NCBI GenBank assembly: GCA_006386115.1
Contig: VFIW01000019.1
Span: 62,001 to 126,000 of the forward strand
Direction of reading: 5' to 3'
DNA length: 64,000 bases
Source: Globisporangium splendens
Taxonomy: Eukaryota; Oomycota; Peronosporomycetes; Pythiales; Pythiaceae
Below are positions 1-9,531 of this stretch, one piece after another; the stretch's first letter is position 1, and each line of letters begins with the position of its first letter. The notes below the pieces were generated by a model. The model saw nothing but the letters and a program-made list of their open reading frames with translations, had not been told where the DNA came from and searched no databases. The position numbers and the translations under genes are program-made.

Positions 1-937
1 CCTCTTCGCGCGCGATCTCCTTGTCGATCGCACCGGTGCCACCGGCGTGGATCTCCGCAGGTCGCTCGCTGAACTCTTCGCGCAACTCGGAGAGGATCGT
101 GCTCTTCTGCATTCGCTTGCGGTTGCGTTCGTCCTTCTTGGCCTTCTTCGCCTGTTCGCGCTCTTCTTCTTCGTATGGCACGGACGCCAGACGAGGCGCG
201 CGGTAGATGCCGTCCTTGGTGCTGGCGCTGCCTTCCTCATCGTCGTCGTCGTCCTCTTGGCCGTCCTGGCCGAGCAACTGGTCAGGATTGGGCGCATAGT
301 TGAGCGATTCGTCCATATCCTTGCCGCCCGATACGGCGACCTTCAGCATCTTGTCGATCTGGTACTTCAGCTTGCGATCAAGCGGTCTGTAACAATGGAG
401 AAGCGAACACACGTGTAAGCAACACGCTCGCTGTGCGCATACGATCGTCGGTCATTAAAGCATCCACACAATACTAACCGAATACGCTCCAGGAGCGTCC
501 GATAGCGCACCAATTCCTTAAAGATCGGGTGATCCTGCACAGTCTCAGGCGCTTCCAGCTGCAGTAAACAACAGCATTCGTTTGTAAGTAAATGACTCTC
601 GTGACTTCAAACCAACCAGCAGCAGCATACACAACGCACCTTGAGCAGCGCGAAGAAGAGCTCCATCTTGGTGTACGCCAGCAGCGCGTGGTTCTTCACC
701 TGCAGGTAGCTCATGCCGGCCTCCGACGGCAGGTCGTTCTCCACGGCCGCGCTGATCTCGGCCACCTTCTGCTGGATCTGCGTCACATCGTCCTTCAATT
801 TGTCAAACCCCGTCGCTGCACACGCGCATAGAAACAGAGCAGGTAAGCAACCACATCATCGACACAGCTCACAGATATATGGAGAGCTCTACATGCGTCA
901 TATAGAGCCACACACACGCACCTTCGGCAGCCACCAT
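1..937 (-). CDS. NGDN: Neuroguidin/Lcp5 (Sas10/C1D family), partial at C-terminus
   Basis: Exons read on the minus strand are 937-922, 815-640, 558-479 and 386 to beyond base 1; all joins keep frame (introns 106, 81 and 92 bp). The start ATG at 937 opens a 5-codon first exon. The product contains the Sas10/C1D core (PSEAGMSYLQVKNHALL), then HPIFKELVRYRTLLERIRP and KLKYQIDKML, an acidic run, and PRLASVPY followed by LREEF near the window edge. This order matches neuroguidin/Lcp5, a nucleolar U3 snoRNP-associated factor needed for 18S rRNA processing in the small-subunit processome. The last residues lie outside the window. The gene is divergent from the RCC1-like gene, with a 259-bp shared upstream region. 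Family assignment is strong; distinguishing Lcp5 from other Sas10-domain proteins rests on the RPLDRKLKYQIDK block. Confidence 0.88.
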
Positions 938-1196
938 CTTTACTCGTCCAGCGTCGTCAATTATGGCTTTGAGCCTCAATCGGCGCGCTTCCAGTCGATG
1001 GCTGGAGCGCATTACAGCGAATCATCATCAGCTACTCGTATCACTGGCTGAAACTCAAGCAAATAATGCGCATAACAGCGAATAATCAGTTAGTATACTA
1101 TCTAATTGGTTGAAATTCAAGCACACTCCAGACTCAGACTCAGACACCAGCTTTCACGACACGAAGCGACGCGAAGCGCAACATGAGCAGCACAAA

Positions 1197-3369
1197 ATGG
1201 ATCCGCGGCAGACCAAATGCTACGCGAAGGCGCAGACGGAGCTGCAGGAGCTATTCCGAGAGATATCGAGCCAGGGCCAAGTGGGCTGGCTCGAGCTGCA
1301 GACCGCGTTGCTGCCGTTCACGGCGGGCGACGCGAGGAACGACGTGCTGGAGCTCGTCGAGGACATGAAGCTCAAGCAGACGACGCTCAACGAGCAAGAG
1401 TTTATCCGCGTCATGTGGAAGAAAATGTACTACGACAACGTCGTGTACACGAGCAAATACCGCGAGAGCGAGGGCAAAGCCGCCGCTGGGTGCGGCGCTG
1501 TGGAGGACGACGGCGTCGTGTTCAATATCCCACTGGCGCATGTGATCGTCTCGATCAAGCGACGCAGTCAGCTCAAACAGTTTGCAGAGTACTATGCAAG
1601 TCGTGGCATCTCTGGTGCAGACCGCTTGACTGCTGAGACTGCAGGAGGCGAAGCAGGTACTCATGTTGAATCGAGTCCTACGCGCAGACGCTCACCCAGG
1701 CATGCGCACAGCCCTCGGCACCATCGACACCGGAGACGGGCATGCATGCTTGACAAGAGCATCGCAGTATCAATCAGCTCGCTGCGTGAGCGAACGTCCT
1801 CTGCATACGACGTCGTGGCATGTGTATTTGATCCTGAAGATCGAGCCATGCGTCCACTCACGCTCTTCATGAGGTAAATCGATGCTTTGCTTTTTCAAGA
1901 ACACTCACTACGGCTCCTTCCCTGACCTCTATGTTCTCTTGTGCCTTTAGAGGCGTCCGAGAAGTCAACGTCGTGAATTGCTCCCGTTTGTACTGCTTGC
2001 TGTTTTCAAGAGATGCTGGGAACTACCTCCTGGGGAGCTCCCATTTTACTCAGCAAGTCCGTCATGTGTTCCTTCAGGACCAGCAACGAAGAAAGAGCGC
2101 GTCTCACATGGCTTCTTGCACAGTAAATGCTGCTTCTGACCCCCCTTCATATATCTCACAGCGTGGCGATATTTTGGTCATGAACAAACTAGAAGAGTGA
2201 GTGCTATTGCGTGAATTGCTCAGCTACCCCGTAGCGCGACAGCAGTGCTAATTCGTATCTTCATGTTATATTGAAGCCTGGGACTCCGGAATGTCGTCAC
2301 TGCTACATCAGGTCGTGGTACCTTCATCGCGTGCACGGAACGCAAAGTCCATCAATGGTCAGAGCCCCAGCCAAATATCTCTCCCATGATAAAGTCAGCG
2401 CTTGAGATCAATCAACCTGGCGCTGCAGAAGACGAGACTGACCTGGGTTTTGAAGATCCAAGAAATGCCGCGTTGTCACCTGCCGTCGACCTGGACGAAG
2501 AAGGCGATTGCGTCGGTATCCTCGGTGGGAAGAAGTTGCTCGCTCGTGCCAAAGCCATCGCGGACGTCGCATCGATCAAGCAGATCGTTGCAGGCGACAA
2601 CTTTGCCATGGCGGTCACGCTGACAGGCGAGATGTTCACATGGGGGCCGTCGCTGCTCGGCCAAGATTAGCTGTCTCCATCGAAGCTCCCTTGGACATGC
2701 ACAGAGAAAGTGATGCGCATCGCGTGTGGTCTGAACCACGTCGTTGTCGGGACGGAAACCGGAGTTGCACACTCCTGGGGATCGAATGCGTATGGCCAGC
2801 TTGGTCACGGCAAGTCCTGCAGCCTCATAGATCCGGTCGTGCGCGAGCCGACTGCAATCAAACTCCCCGGTTTAGCGTCGACTACCTCCAGTAAGTTTGT
2901 TGTCTTGGATGTGGCATGCGGAGACGACCACTCGGTGCTTCTGGTCGATTCTGGTGTGGTATACTGCTTTGGGAACAATTGGCAGGGTCAACTCGGGCTC
3001 AATCCGGAGTTCACAGAGACTGGGTGCGTGTGTGAGCCCCCGCGAGTGGACCTCTTCCCAGACAAGGATCTGTCTTCGGAATCGGTCGACAGCAACAGAC
3101 AATCGCAAGCCCCAAGTGCCCGCGTGTATCTGCTTAGTGTCTACGGCTCCACGACGGCTGCAGTGACAACTCAAGGCGATGTCTTTGTCTGGGACCAGTG
3201 CGTGCCAACCGGACCAGAGAGCGTCTGCGGCCACGTCTCGCGCTGGGAGCCGCAACGGCTCGAAATGTCGCCACTCAAGGAAGAGGATTCAAAGGGTGCT
3301 CGCCCTGTGTATCGAAGCATCGCGATCGCCAATGGACTGGTCGTTCTCACCAAGCACAAGGACGAGTGA
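1197..3369 (+). CDS. RCC1-repeat protein with EF-hand-like N-terminus; in-frame TAG
   Basis: Exons 1197-1873, 1951-2196 and 2277-3369 join in frame to 672 codons, but codon 439 is TAG (2668-2670), so translation would stop after 438 residues unless the sequence is wrong, the stop is read through, or the segment is spliced. Residues 1-80 resemble a degenerate EF-hand pair (FREISSQGQVGWLELQ and TTLNEQEF). A low-complexity RRRSPRHAHSPRHHRHRRR stretch follows. From about residue 310 on there are RCC1-type blades: VHQWSEP, GEMFTWG, IACGLNHVVV with HSWGSNAYGQLGHG, and ACGDDHSVLL with YCFGNNWQGQLG. RCC1 propellers usually act as scaffolds or GTPase exchange factors; no specific partner can be inferred. 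Start ATG at 1197 is the first in-frame ATG. Confidence 0.75.
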
Positions 3370-3550
3370 TGCTTTGAGCTCACTCCTCAGTGATCGATCG
3401 GTTCATTTGTCCCGGTGTCCGCCCGAGTGGAAAATTCTTAGAAGCCAGCGTTGTCAGCAAAAAGCAACGGATTTGTCATTCATTCATAAAGAAGCTGAAG
3501 AAGTATTTGTCAGGGCTGGTGGTGCAATAATTTGGAGCCTGGAAATCCAT

Positions 3551-4231
3551 CTAGACGGTCTGGTAGGATGGAAGCGCATCGACATTTCTCGTGAGGCGAG
3601 CTGCAGCTCTGACCTCTTGCTTCATTTTCTGGGCATGCGATGACATCTGCGCCAACGCGCAGCACGAGAACCAGAACGACGAGCAGAAGTCGCTGTAGCA
3701 CTTGCCCTCGAGGTTGTAGAACTTACGCATCGAGTGACGCAGCACCGCGACGCAAAGCACAAACGCCAGCGAGCAACTCATGGCCGCGATCTCGTAGCGA
3801 CTCCACTCGTCGCCGTCGTGGTGGTCGTACGCGGTGCCGTACTGGTACGTCAAGTAGTAGTACAAGTAGTTGCTGTTGTCCTGGAGTGTCGAGAGGAACG
3901 AGCACACGACGTCGCCCAGGAACAACAGGAAGAAGATGCTGCCCACGAGCAACCACGAGCATCCGATCGCATCAGCAGCGCACGCGGCGTTCACGAGGGG
4001 CACCAAGTACGCCAGCAGGCAATGCACGGGGTCACAAAAGCACGCAAAGAGCTCAGTCTCCCACTTGTTTTTCTGTTGCACGACGCCAGAAGAGGACGAC
4101 GAAGAAGTTGAGAGCGAGCGTATGACGCGTGGAAACATGGGCGGAGCAGCGTCGACTGGACTCGCGTATGGGAACTCAACTCCACCTGCTTCGGACTCCT
4201 TTGGTGTGTCTGTCGTTCTTGAAGCCGCCAT
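3551..4231 (-). CDS. PLAC8-family Cys-rich membrane protein, copy 1
   Basis: A single-exon protein of 226 residues; ATG at 4231 is chosen because the longer open frame lacks another ATG. It has a variable N-terminus (Ser-rich), a first Cys motif (LFACFCDPVHCLLAYLVP), a hydrophobic segment, a Tyr-rich variable loop, a second hydrophobic segment, and a second Cys motif (DFCSSFWFSCCALAQMSSH). This is the PLAC8 architecture, in which Cys-rich segments flank short hydrophobic stretches and the protein sits at the plasma membrane or ER. It ends LPSYQTV, the tail shared by most of the array. An Inr-like promoter lies 61 bp upstream. PLAC8 members elsewhere have roles in cell size or metal transport; no role can be assigned here. 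Confidence 0.82.
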   Translation of the reverse strand: MAASRTTDTPKESEAGGVEFPYASPVDAAPPMFPRVIRSLSTSSSSSSGVVQQKNKWETELFACFCDPVHCLLAYLVPLVNAACAADAIGCSWLLVGSIFFLLFLGDVVCSFLSTLQDNSNYLYYYLTYQYGTAYDHHDGDEWSRYEIAAMSCSLAFVLCVAVLRHSMRKFYNLEGKCYSDFCSSFWFSCCALAQMSSHAQKMKQEVRAAARLTRNVDALPSYQTV

Positions 4232-4291
4232 TTGCCGAACAAAGAGCTTGTCTTGAGACTTGGAAGTTGTTGGTGTCGAAGCATCCGAAGT

Positions 4292-4305
4292 AAATTCTGA
4301 AATGA
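4292..4305 (-). promoter_or_regulatory. Inr+FPR-like core promoter of PLAC8 copy 1
   Basis: Reads TCATTTCAGAATTT on the minus strand, 13 of 14 positions matching the oomycete start-site consensus TCATTYYNCAWTTT, about 60 bp before the ATG at 4231. Function is inferred from motif and position. Confidence 0.5.
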
Positions 4306-5017
4306 ACACGCGAGGCAGTCGAGAATTCACGCCCTGGGCTCTGAAGGTGTCGAAAGAAAAGCAGAAACGCTGTCCATGAAATTCCAAAGACAAGAATGTT
4401 GGTGCGTCTCGCCACGATGGACACTGGAGCGTGTGTGCGTCTGTGGTTCAATGTCTATGAGCCATGCGGGACTTACCACCAGTGGCTACAAAACTCACAG
4501 TGCACCCGAAATATTTGGACAAAGCATGCCGTTTCTATGCAGTAGCTTAGTCACGAAAAGAGAATTGTGGATGCCGAAACGCAAGATGAAGAACGTTGAA
4601 ACGAAGGCACTTGCGTGACGCCAATGAAGCTTTGCGTGAGAGAAATGTGGGTGTTGCATTCTGTGAGGCGACTTTGGGTTCATAGGATCCGTTCCGCGTG
4701 AAGTTGAGAACATTGTTGCTCGAAGCCGCAGTGTCGTACGCTCTTTTTCTCTTGGTTTGCTTCTCGAATGTATCGTAATGAGTCATTGCAACATCGTCCG
4801 ACGTTGGATCCAAAATGCAAGAGTCTTGAACTCAAGGTCATTCTACAAGAACAACTGTGGGGTGTTTCAAAATAGATATTAAACAAACAACGAATGCTTC
4901 AAGAGCTGATGCGACTGATCTGAACCACACTCGTCGTTCTTCCCGCTCGGGAACTCATCAGCGTCACAGCCAAGCGACAATGTACTTAGGTTGAAGTGCA
5001 GATGTACAACGCACGTT
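4306..5017. other. Intergenic, no gene recognised
   Basis: Between PLAC8 copies 1 and 2. Only short unrelated open frames without family motifs or GC3 bias. It must hold the 3' region of copy 2 and the distal promoter of copy 1. Confidence 0.6.
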
Positions 5018-5626
5018 TTACGCGGCTTGGTACGCCGGCAGCGTCGTAGCACTGTTCGCCTTGTTCTTGGTCCTCTCAGCCTGCGACGTGAGCTGCGTCA
5101 GCACGCAGCACGAGCACCAGAACGACGCGCAGCAGTCGTTGATCCCCGATCCCTTGAGGTTGAACGCCTTGCGCGTGAGCAGGCGAAGCAGCATGACGCC
5201 GACGACGAACCCCAGTGCGCAGCCAAAGGCTAGCGCGTTCCACGCCGAGTACGAGGACGACGTTGAGCGCACGATAGAGAACCCGTTGGCTGTGTAGGTG
5301 TAGCTATTATCATCGAACCCCGACTGGATGCTTCCGATGAGCTCGCCGACGTAGAGCGCGAGAAAGACGAAGCCCGCGACCACCCAGGAGAAGCCGATGG
5401 CGCGCGCGGCGTAGGCCGCACTCACGAACGGGAAGACCAGCGCCATGCAGCAGTGCGCCGGCGCCAGGAAACAGTCGAAAAGCCTGACGTCCCAGTCAAA
5501 CGGGCCGTCTGCAGGTGGCAGCGGCTCCACCACGCGGACGTCGTACACCAACGCGACAGGTGGAGCGTTCCCCTCGACGTGGACGGCGTACGGGAGCTCG
5601 GGCGCCGACGGCGCGTGCTTGGACAT
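5018..5626 (-). CDS. PLAC8-family membrane protein, copy 2
   Basis: Single exon, 202 residues from ATG 5626. The N-terminal 45 residues are Pro/Ala-rich. Then come LFDCFLAPAHCCMALVFPFV, hydrophobic segment FSWVVAGFVFLALYVGELIG, a short variable loop, hydrophobic segment ALAFGCALGFVVGVMLL, and the second motif NDCCASFWCSCCVLTQLTSQ. It ends LPAYQAA. The order and spacing of Cys motifs and hydrophobic segments match the neighbouring copies, marking a local duplication. It is most like copy 4 (8905-9531), with which it shares CFxAPAHCC, SFWCSCC and the TRK-FN block. Function unknown. Confidence 0.85.
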   Translation of the reverse strand: MSKHAPSAPELPYAVHVEGNAPPVALVYDVRVVEPLPPADGPFDWDVRLFDCFLAPAHCCMALVFPFVSAAYAARAIGFSWVVAGFVFLALYVGELIGSIQSGFDDNSYTYTANGFSIVRSTSSSYSAWNALAFGCALGFVVGVMLLRLLTRKAFNLKGSGINDCCASFWCSCCVLTQLTSQAERTKNKANSATTLPAYQAA

Positions 5627-6360
5627 TGGAGACGACGAAGACTGTGTTTAGTGACCTCTTTGCTGTGCTCGAACAGCGGTGAATGGCGAAATGCGAACGG
5701 CGCCATGTCGGAATCATCGTTCTCATTTCGTGCGGAAATGATGAGAAGCATGGAAAGAGTGACAATCAAACTGGAGCCAATATGATACATTGGGAATCTA
5801 CTGTTTTATGGTATTTAATGCTTCGCTGTCAAAACTGCGGAAATGGATAAAAGGATCGTTACAATTGGAGTCTGTCTTCGACAGAGTCGAGTCATGCATG
5901 TATAAAATTATATTTTGTTATGTTTGATAATCTGATCATCTCATCCACCTGCTCAGGACAGCAAAGGAGTTCACTATTTTCAGCATGGACCTCGTGCATC
6001 TCTCTGCACCGAGAGAACAGTGGATACATTGCGCATCACGCACCCAAGCCAAAAATCCATTTGAGCACATCTAAACTTCATTGCTGCCACCATGAGCTAA
6101 CAGAATTTCCAAAGTCCATACGAGCCTTCGTGTTGCATCAGCATCTCTGTGGCGGTGGGTCATCATTTCACAACACCCTCGCACTTCAACACGAGAAACC
6201 CGCGGCGACAATCGACGCTTTTTAAAAATTCGCGCGCAGGTACTTCATTTCAGCATGCACTTCAGTATTTCGTGGTGGCTCGATGTTTCATGCTCCATGT
6301 GAAGATTTCTAACTCGCAGTAACTCTTCTTGCATTCTTCAACAGCCCGGGAGACAGATAA
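5627..6360. other. Intergenic, no gene recognised
   Basis: Upstream region of copy 2 and downstream region of copy 3. A weak Inr-like sequence lies at about 5686-5699 (3 mismatches). An AT-rich stretch at 5800-5940 fits untranscribed spacer. Nothing coding is supported. Confidence 0.6.
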
Positions 6361-7035
6361 CTAGGCGGACTGGTAGGCGGGGAGCGTGTTGCGCTTGAGC
6401 TTGGACTTCTCCACGTGCGACGACATTTGCGTGAGCGAGCAGCAACCGCAGAGGAATGACGACCAACAGTCCTCGACGAACGATCCGGGGATCCGGTAGT
6501 GTTCGCGCACGGATATGCGCAGCGTCATGACGCCAACCGCATACAGCACGGTCGAGATCGCCGACACGACGCTGACACCTGTCACAGTCTCCGAGTCGTA
6601 CAGGAAGTTGTTCGTCAAGTAGGTCGAGTACGGCACATCGGGCGAGTACCAAGTTGCATCACGCTTGGACGACAACCAGAACAAAAAGATGTCTTCGGAT
6701 ATGCTCGTGACGAAGAAAAACAGTCCGACGAAGATCCACGACTCGCCGATAGAGTGCGCGATGTACGCGGCGCTCACATACGGCAGACACGTGGCCACAC
6801 AACAGTGGCCTGGCGTTCCCAGGCACCCAAAGAACGACGACTCCCAAGTGCCAAACGCAGGCGGAAGATAGGGCGTTGACGCCGATAGTCCGTCGTTCTC
6901 TTCGCCCAGCAGCGTGTACTGCGCCTCGGAGGCGTGTGCAGGCTCGTACGTCGCGTTGGCGCTGGGAGCCGGCGGCGCCGTGGAGCTGGTCACGTTCATC
7001 TTCTTGTAGGCGACGGCGTCGGACGGAGACGCCAT
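6361..7035 (-). CDS. PLAC8-family membrane protein, copy 3
   Basis: Single exon, 224 residues from ATG 7035. Contains SFFGCLGTPGHCCVATCLPY, hydrophobic WIFVGLFFFVTSISEDIFLF, a loop with several Tyr residues, hydrophobic VSVVSAISTVLYAVGVMTL, then REHYRIPGSFVEDCWSSF and LCGCCSLTQMSSHVEKSK. It ends LPAYQSA. The RxxYxIPGS block just before the second Cys motif is the same as in copies 5 and 7 and corresponds to the family's conserved Arg-rich segment. Upstream 750 bp are non-coding before the DUF6818 gene on the other strand. Role unknown; predicted to be membrane-associated. Confidence 0.85.
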   Translation of the reverse strand: MASPSDAVAYKKMNVTSSTAPPAPSANATYEPAHASEAQYTLLGEENDGLSASTPYLPPAFGTWESSFFGCLGTPGHCCVATCLPYVSAAYIAHSIGESWIFVGLFFFVTSISEDIFLFWLSSKRDATWYSPDVPYSTYLTNNFLYDSETVTGVSVVSAISTVLYAVGVMTLRISVREHYRIPGSFVEDCWSSFLCGCCSLTQMSSHVEKSKLKRNTLPAYQSA

Positions 7036-7787
7036 CGCTGACTGGTTCGTAGCGCGCGTTTCTGGTTGTGACGAGAGAAGGGAACGAGTTTCCGCGTGAA
7101 GATCGCATTTGGCGGGTTGATATTCTTTGAACTGGCAAAGGTAGTATTTTCAGCTGGTGACGCTGCACACAACATTAGTCAATGTGGCATTGAATACAAT
7201 GTGTAAATTAATATCGTTGGAGATTGTGGGTGCAAGGCAACAAAGGAAAGAGTTCACTTGAAGTCGAACGAAAGCCTGCTTATTTGTATGGAATGCTTAT
7301 GTTGATACAGGAGGGACAACAGGGTGCGCGCCAAGAATGGCTGTGGTTTCGACGCGAATGTTGGTGACTCCATGAGTCGGAAATCTGCTGATCATTTGAA
7401 GAAGTTGTGTGAGCTCAAGTCGATTGGTGATCTGTGCGTCTTTCGATGTAGCAGTGACGTGGTTCACCATGACAGACTTAATGAGTCGAAACTACCCCTC
7501 ACACACTACGGCCCAGTCTTAACCGAAGCAGTCTTTCACGCGCAAAGAATCTCGATCCTTAGAGTGTCAGATTGGGCTCCAGTTTGAAAACATTCTGATT
7601 CATCCCCTTCGAAAGTTCCAAAGTAAACTGATGCAGTGGGAATCTGGAAAGGGTGTAGAGGGGGAGGGGGTCCAGAATTTAGAATCTTCCAGATTGTGTA
7701 GTCCGATAACCTGTCGTATACGGTGGTTGTTTCCTTTGATTCTCCCGCCACTCTCACATTGCATCTAACGTCAAGAACAAAAGCAAC
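7036..7787. other. Intergenic between divergent PLAC8 copy 3 and DUF6818 gene
   Basis: A bidirectional upstream region. One open frame at 7324-7587 has no recognisable motif and ordinary, non-biased codons; I do not call it a gene. Confidence 0.6.
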
Positions 7788-8702
7788 ATGCAGCGGCGTG
7801 GCGGGCGAGTGCCCGGCTCGGAAGGATACTCCAAGGCAGACGTGAAGGCGCTGCTGCGGTGTCTGCGTGAGGTGCTCCCTGTCAACGGCGACGACTGGGA
7901 CCTCGTGCTGCGGCGATACCGCGACAACCACGCGACGCCGAACGCGCGCGCGTCTCGGGACACCACGTCGCTCCGGACCAAGTTCCGGACGCTCACCAAC
8001 ACCAAGAAGCGCTCCGGCGATCCGACGTGTCCGCCCGAGGTCCGAGACGCACGGCGCATCCAGTCCGAGATGACGGAGAAGGTGGGCTTTGGAGAGGAGG
8101 GCGACGCGGACGTGGACAATGAAGCCGCACAGCATGAGCAAGCGTCGGTGGAATCGCACGATCGCGAGGACGATAATGACAGCGATGGCCACCAGTCTGA
8201 TGATGGAGACGCTCAGCAAGATGTCGAGCAGCGCATAAACAACACGCTACGCAGCACTAGAAGACAGAGTAACGGAGCGGGTCCCGCGCCACAAAGTTCG
8301 CGTGAAGACGTCCCAGACGCTCCAGCTTCCGCATCTCAACTGGCGGAGCTAGGCGGAAAACAGAAAGCGGCTGCTTCGGCTTTGAAGCGAAAACGCAGCG
8401 GTGATACACTTGAATCGTCTTTGCAGCGGCATCTCAAAGAGCAAGCGCTGTATCGTGAGGTCACTGCGTCGGAACGCTTCCTCCAGTTGCAGCTCGAGTC
8501 GGAGCGAGAAGCCAAGCACTACGAGCGAGACGAGCGACGGATTCTCGCGCAAAAGCTGGAGCGTGTGCAAGAGGCGAACGCAACATTGCGCGATAAAGTT
8601 GACGAGCTGCGAGAGAAGAACACGGCGCTCCAGCTCGAGAATATCCGTCTTCACGCAGAACTAAGCGCGTTGCGAGCGAACCGGAGTGTCGGCGACAATT
8701 AG
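7788..8702 (+). CDS. DUF6818-type nuclear/DNA-binding-like protein with coiled coil
   Basis: Single exon, 304 residues. The first 90 residues (GRVPGSEGYSKADVKALLR, then LPVNGDDWDLVLRRY and LRTKFRTLTN with KRSGDPTCPPEV) match the DUF6818 SANT/Myb-like domain common in oomycete proteomes and often linked to transposon-derived or expanded gene families. An acidic Asp/His-rich middle follows. Residues about 215-300 are a long Glu/Arg/Leu coiled coil (SEREAKHYERDERRILAQKL onward), suggesting dimerisation. It is the only non-PLAC8 intact gene within the PLAC8 array and may be a later insertion. It could be a transcriptional regulator or a domesticated mobile-element protein; the sequence does not decide. 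Confidence 0.75.
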   Translation: MQRRGGRVPGSEGYSKADVKALLRCLREVLPVNGDDWDLVLRRYRDNHATPNARASRDTTSLRTKFRTLTNTKKRSGDPTCPPEVRDARRIQSEMTEKVGFGEEGDADVDNEAAQHEQASVESHDREDDNDSDGHQSDDGDAQQDVEQRINNTLRSTRRQSNGAGPAPQSSREDVPDAPASASQLAELGGKQKAAASALKRKRSGDTLESSLQRHLKEQALYREVTASERFLQLQLESEREAKHYERDERRILAQKLERVQEANATLRDKVDELREKNTALQLENIRLHAELSALRANRSVGDN

Positions 8703-8904
8703 TTCGTATTATTTTCTACGAAACAGCCAAGGGTGCATTTTTGTACCGACTCGGTTTGAAAATGCAGCGGAATGTGCAAATTTTGAGAGAGTACGATCTG
8801 ATTTCGTTTCAGATCGCATCCTAAATGTTTTCGTTGTATAAATTAGCGTCAGGACAACACACAGCGCATCGGGGCACAAACGATCGCCTTTTGATTCTTC
8901 GCGT

Positions 8905-9531
8905 CTACGAGAAATGGTACGGCGGCAGCGTCGTGGCGCCAGTCGCCTTGTGCTTGATCCTCTCGCCATGGGCCGACATCTGCGACAGCGTGCAGCACGA
9001 GCACCAGAACGACGCGCAGAAATCTTCGAGGCTCGAGCCGGGGATGTTGAAGACCTTGCGCGTGAGCGAGCGCAGGTACATGACGCCAAAGATGAACCCG
9101 AGCGAGCAGACCATCGACATGAACCCCGACGTCGTGAACAGAACGAAATCGTCGCCGTTGGCGCCGTAGTATGAAATGTTGGTCTCCCCGAGGTACATGA
9201 CCAAGAAGAACACGCCTGCGACCATCCAGGGCTGACCGATCACATCTGCAGAGTACGCACCGTTGATACACGGGAGGAAGAACGCCGTGCAGCAGTGCGC
9301 TGGCGCATAGAAGCACTCGAAGATGCCGATCTCCCATTCCGACGGTCCCTGCGGTTGTTCCGGCTGCTGGGGTTCTTCAGGCTCGCCAACCACGTAGATG
9401 TACTGCGCTGCTTCTGGCGGCGCATTCGGAGGTGCTTCGGCAGTGTGCTTGACGTACTGCGCGTTTGGATTGTTCCCAGCCGGCGTGTTGGCTGCATTCT
9501 TGTCGATGGACGGGAGCGCAGTCGGAGCCAT
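8905..9531 (-). CDS. PLAC8-family membrane protein, copy 4
   Basis: Single exon, 208 residues from ATG 9531. The N-terminal 65 residues are Pro/Asn/Glu/Gln-rich (EPEEPQQPEQPQGPSEW). It then has IFECFYAPAHCCTAFFLPCI, hydrophobic WMVAGVFFLVMYLGETNISY, hydrophobic FMSMVCSLGFIFGVMYL, and FNIPGSSLEDFCASFWCSCC followed by LSQMSAHGERIKHK. It ends LPPYHFS, a PPY form of the array's tail motif. A GCTCATTTCC Inr-like sequence lies near 9610-9622 upstream. Sequence is closest to copy 2. Function unknown. Confidence 0.85.
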   Translation of the reverse strand: MAPTALPSIDKNAANTPAGNNPNAQYVKHTAEAPPNAPPEAAQYIYVVGEPEEPQQPEQPQGPSEWEIGIFECFYAPAHCCTAFFLPCINGAYSADVIGQPWMVAGVFFLVMYLGETNISYYGANGDDFVLFTTSGFMSMVCSLGFIFGVMYLRSLTRKVFNIPGSSLEDFCASFWCSCCTLSQMSAHGERIKHKATGATTLPPYHFS

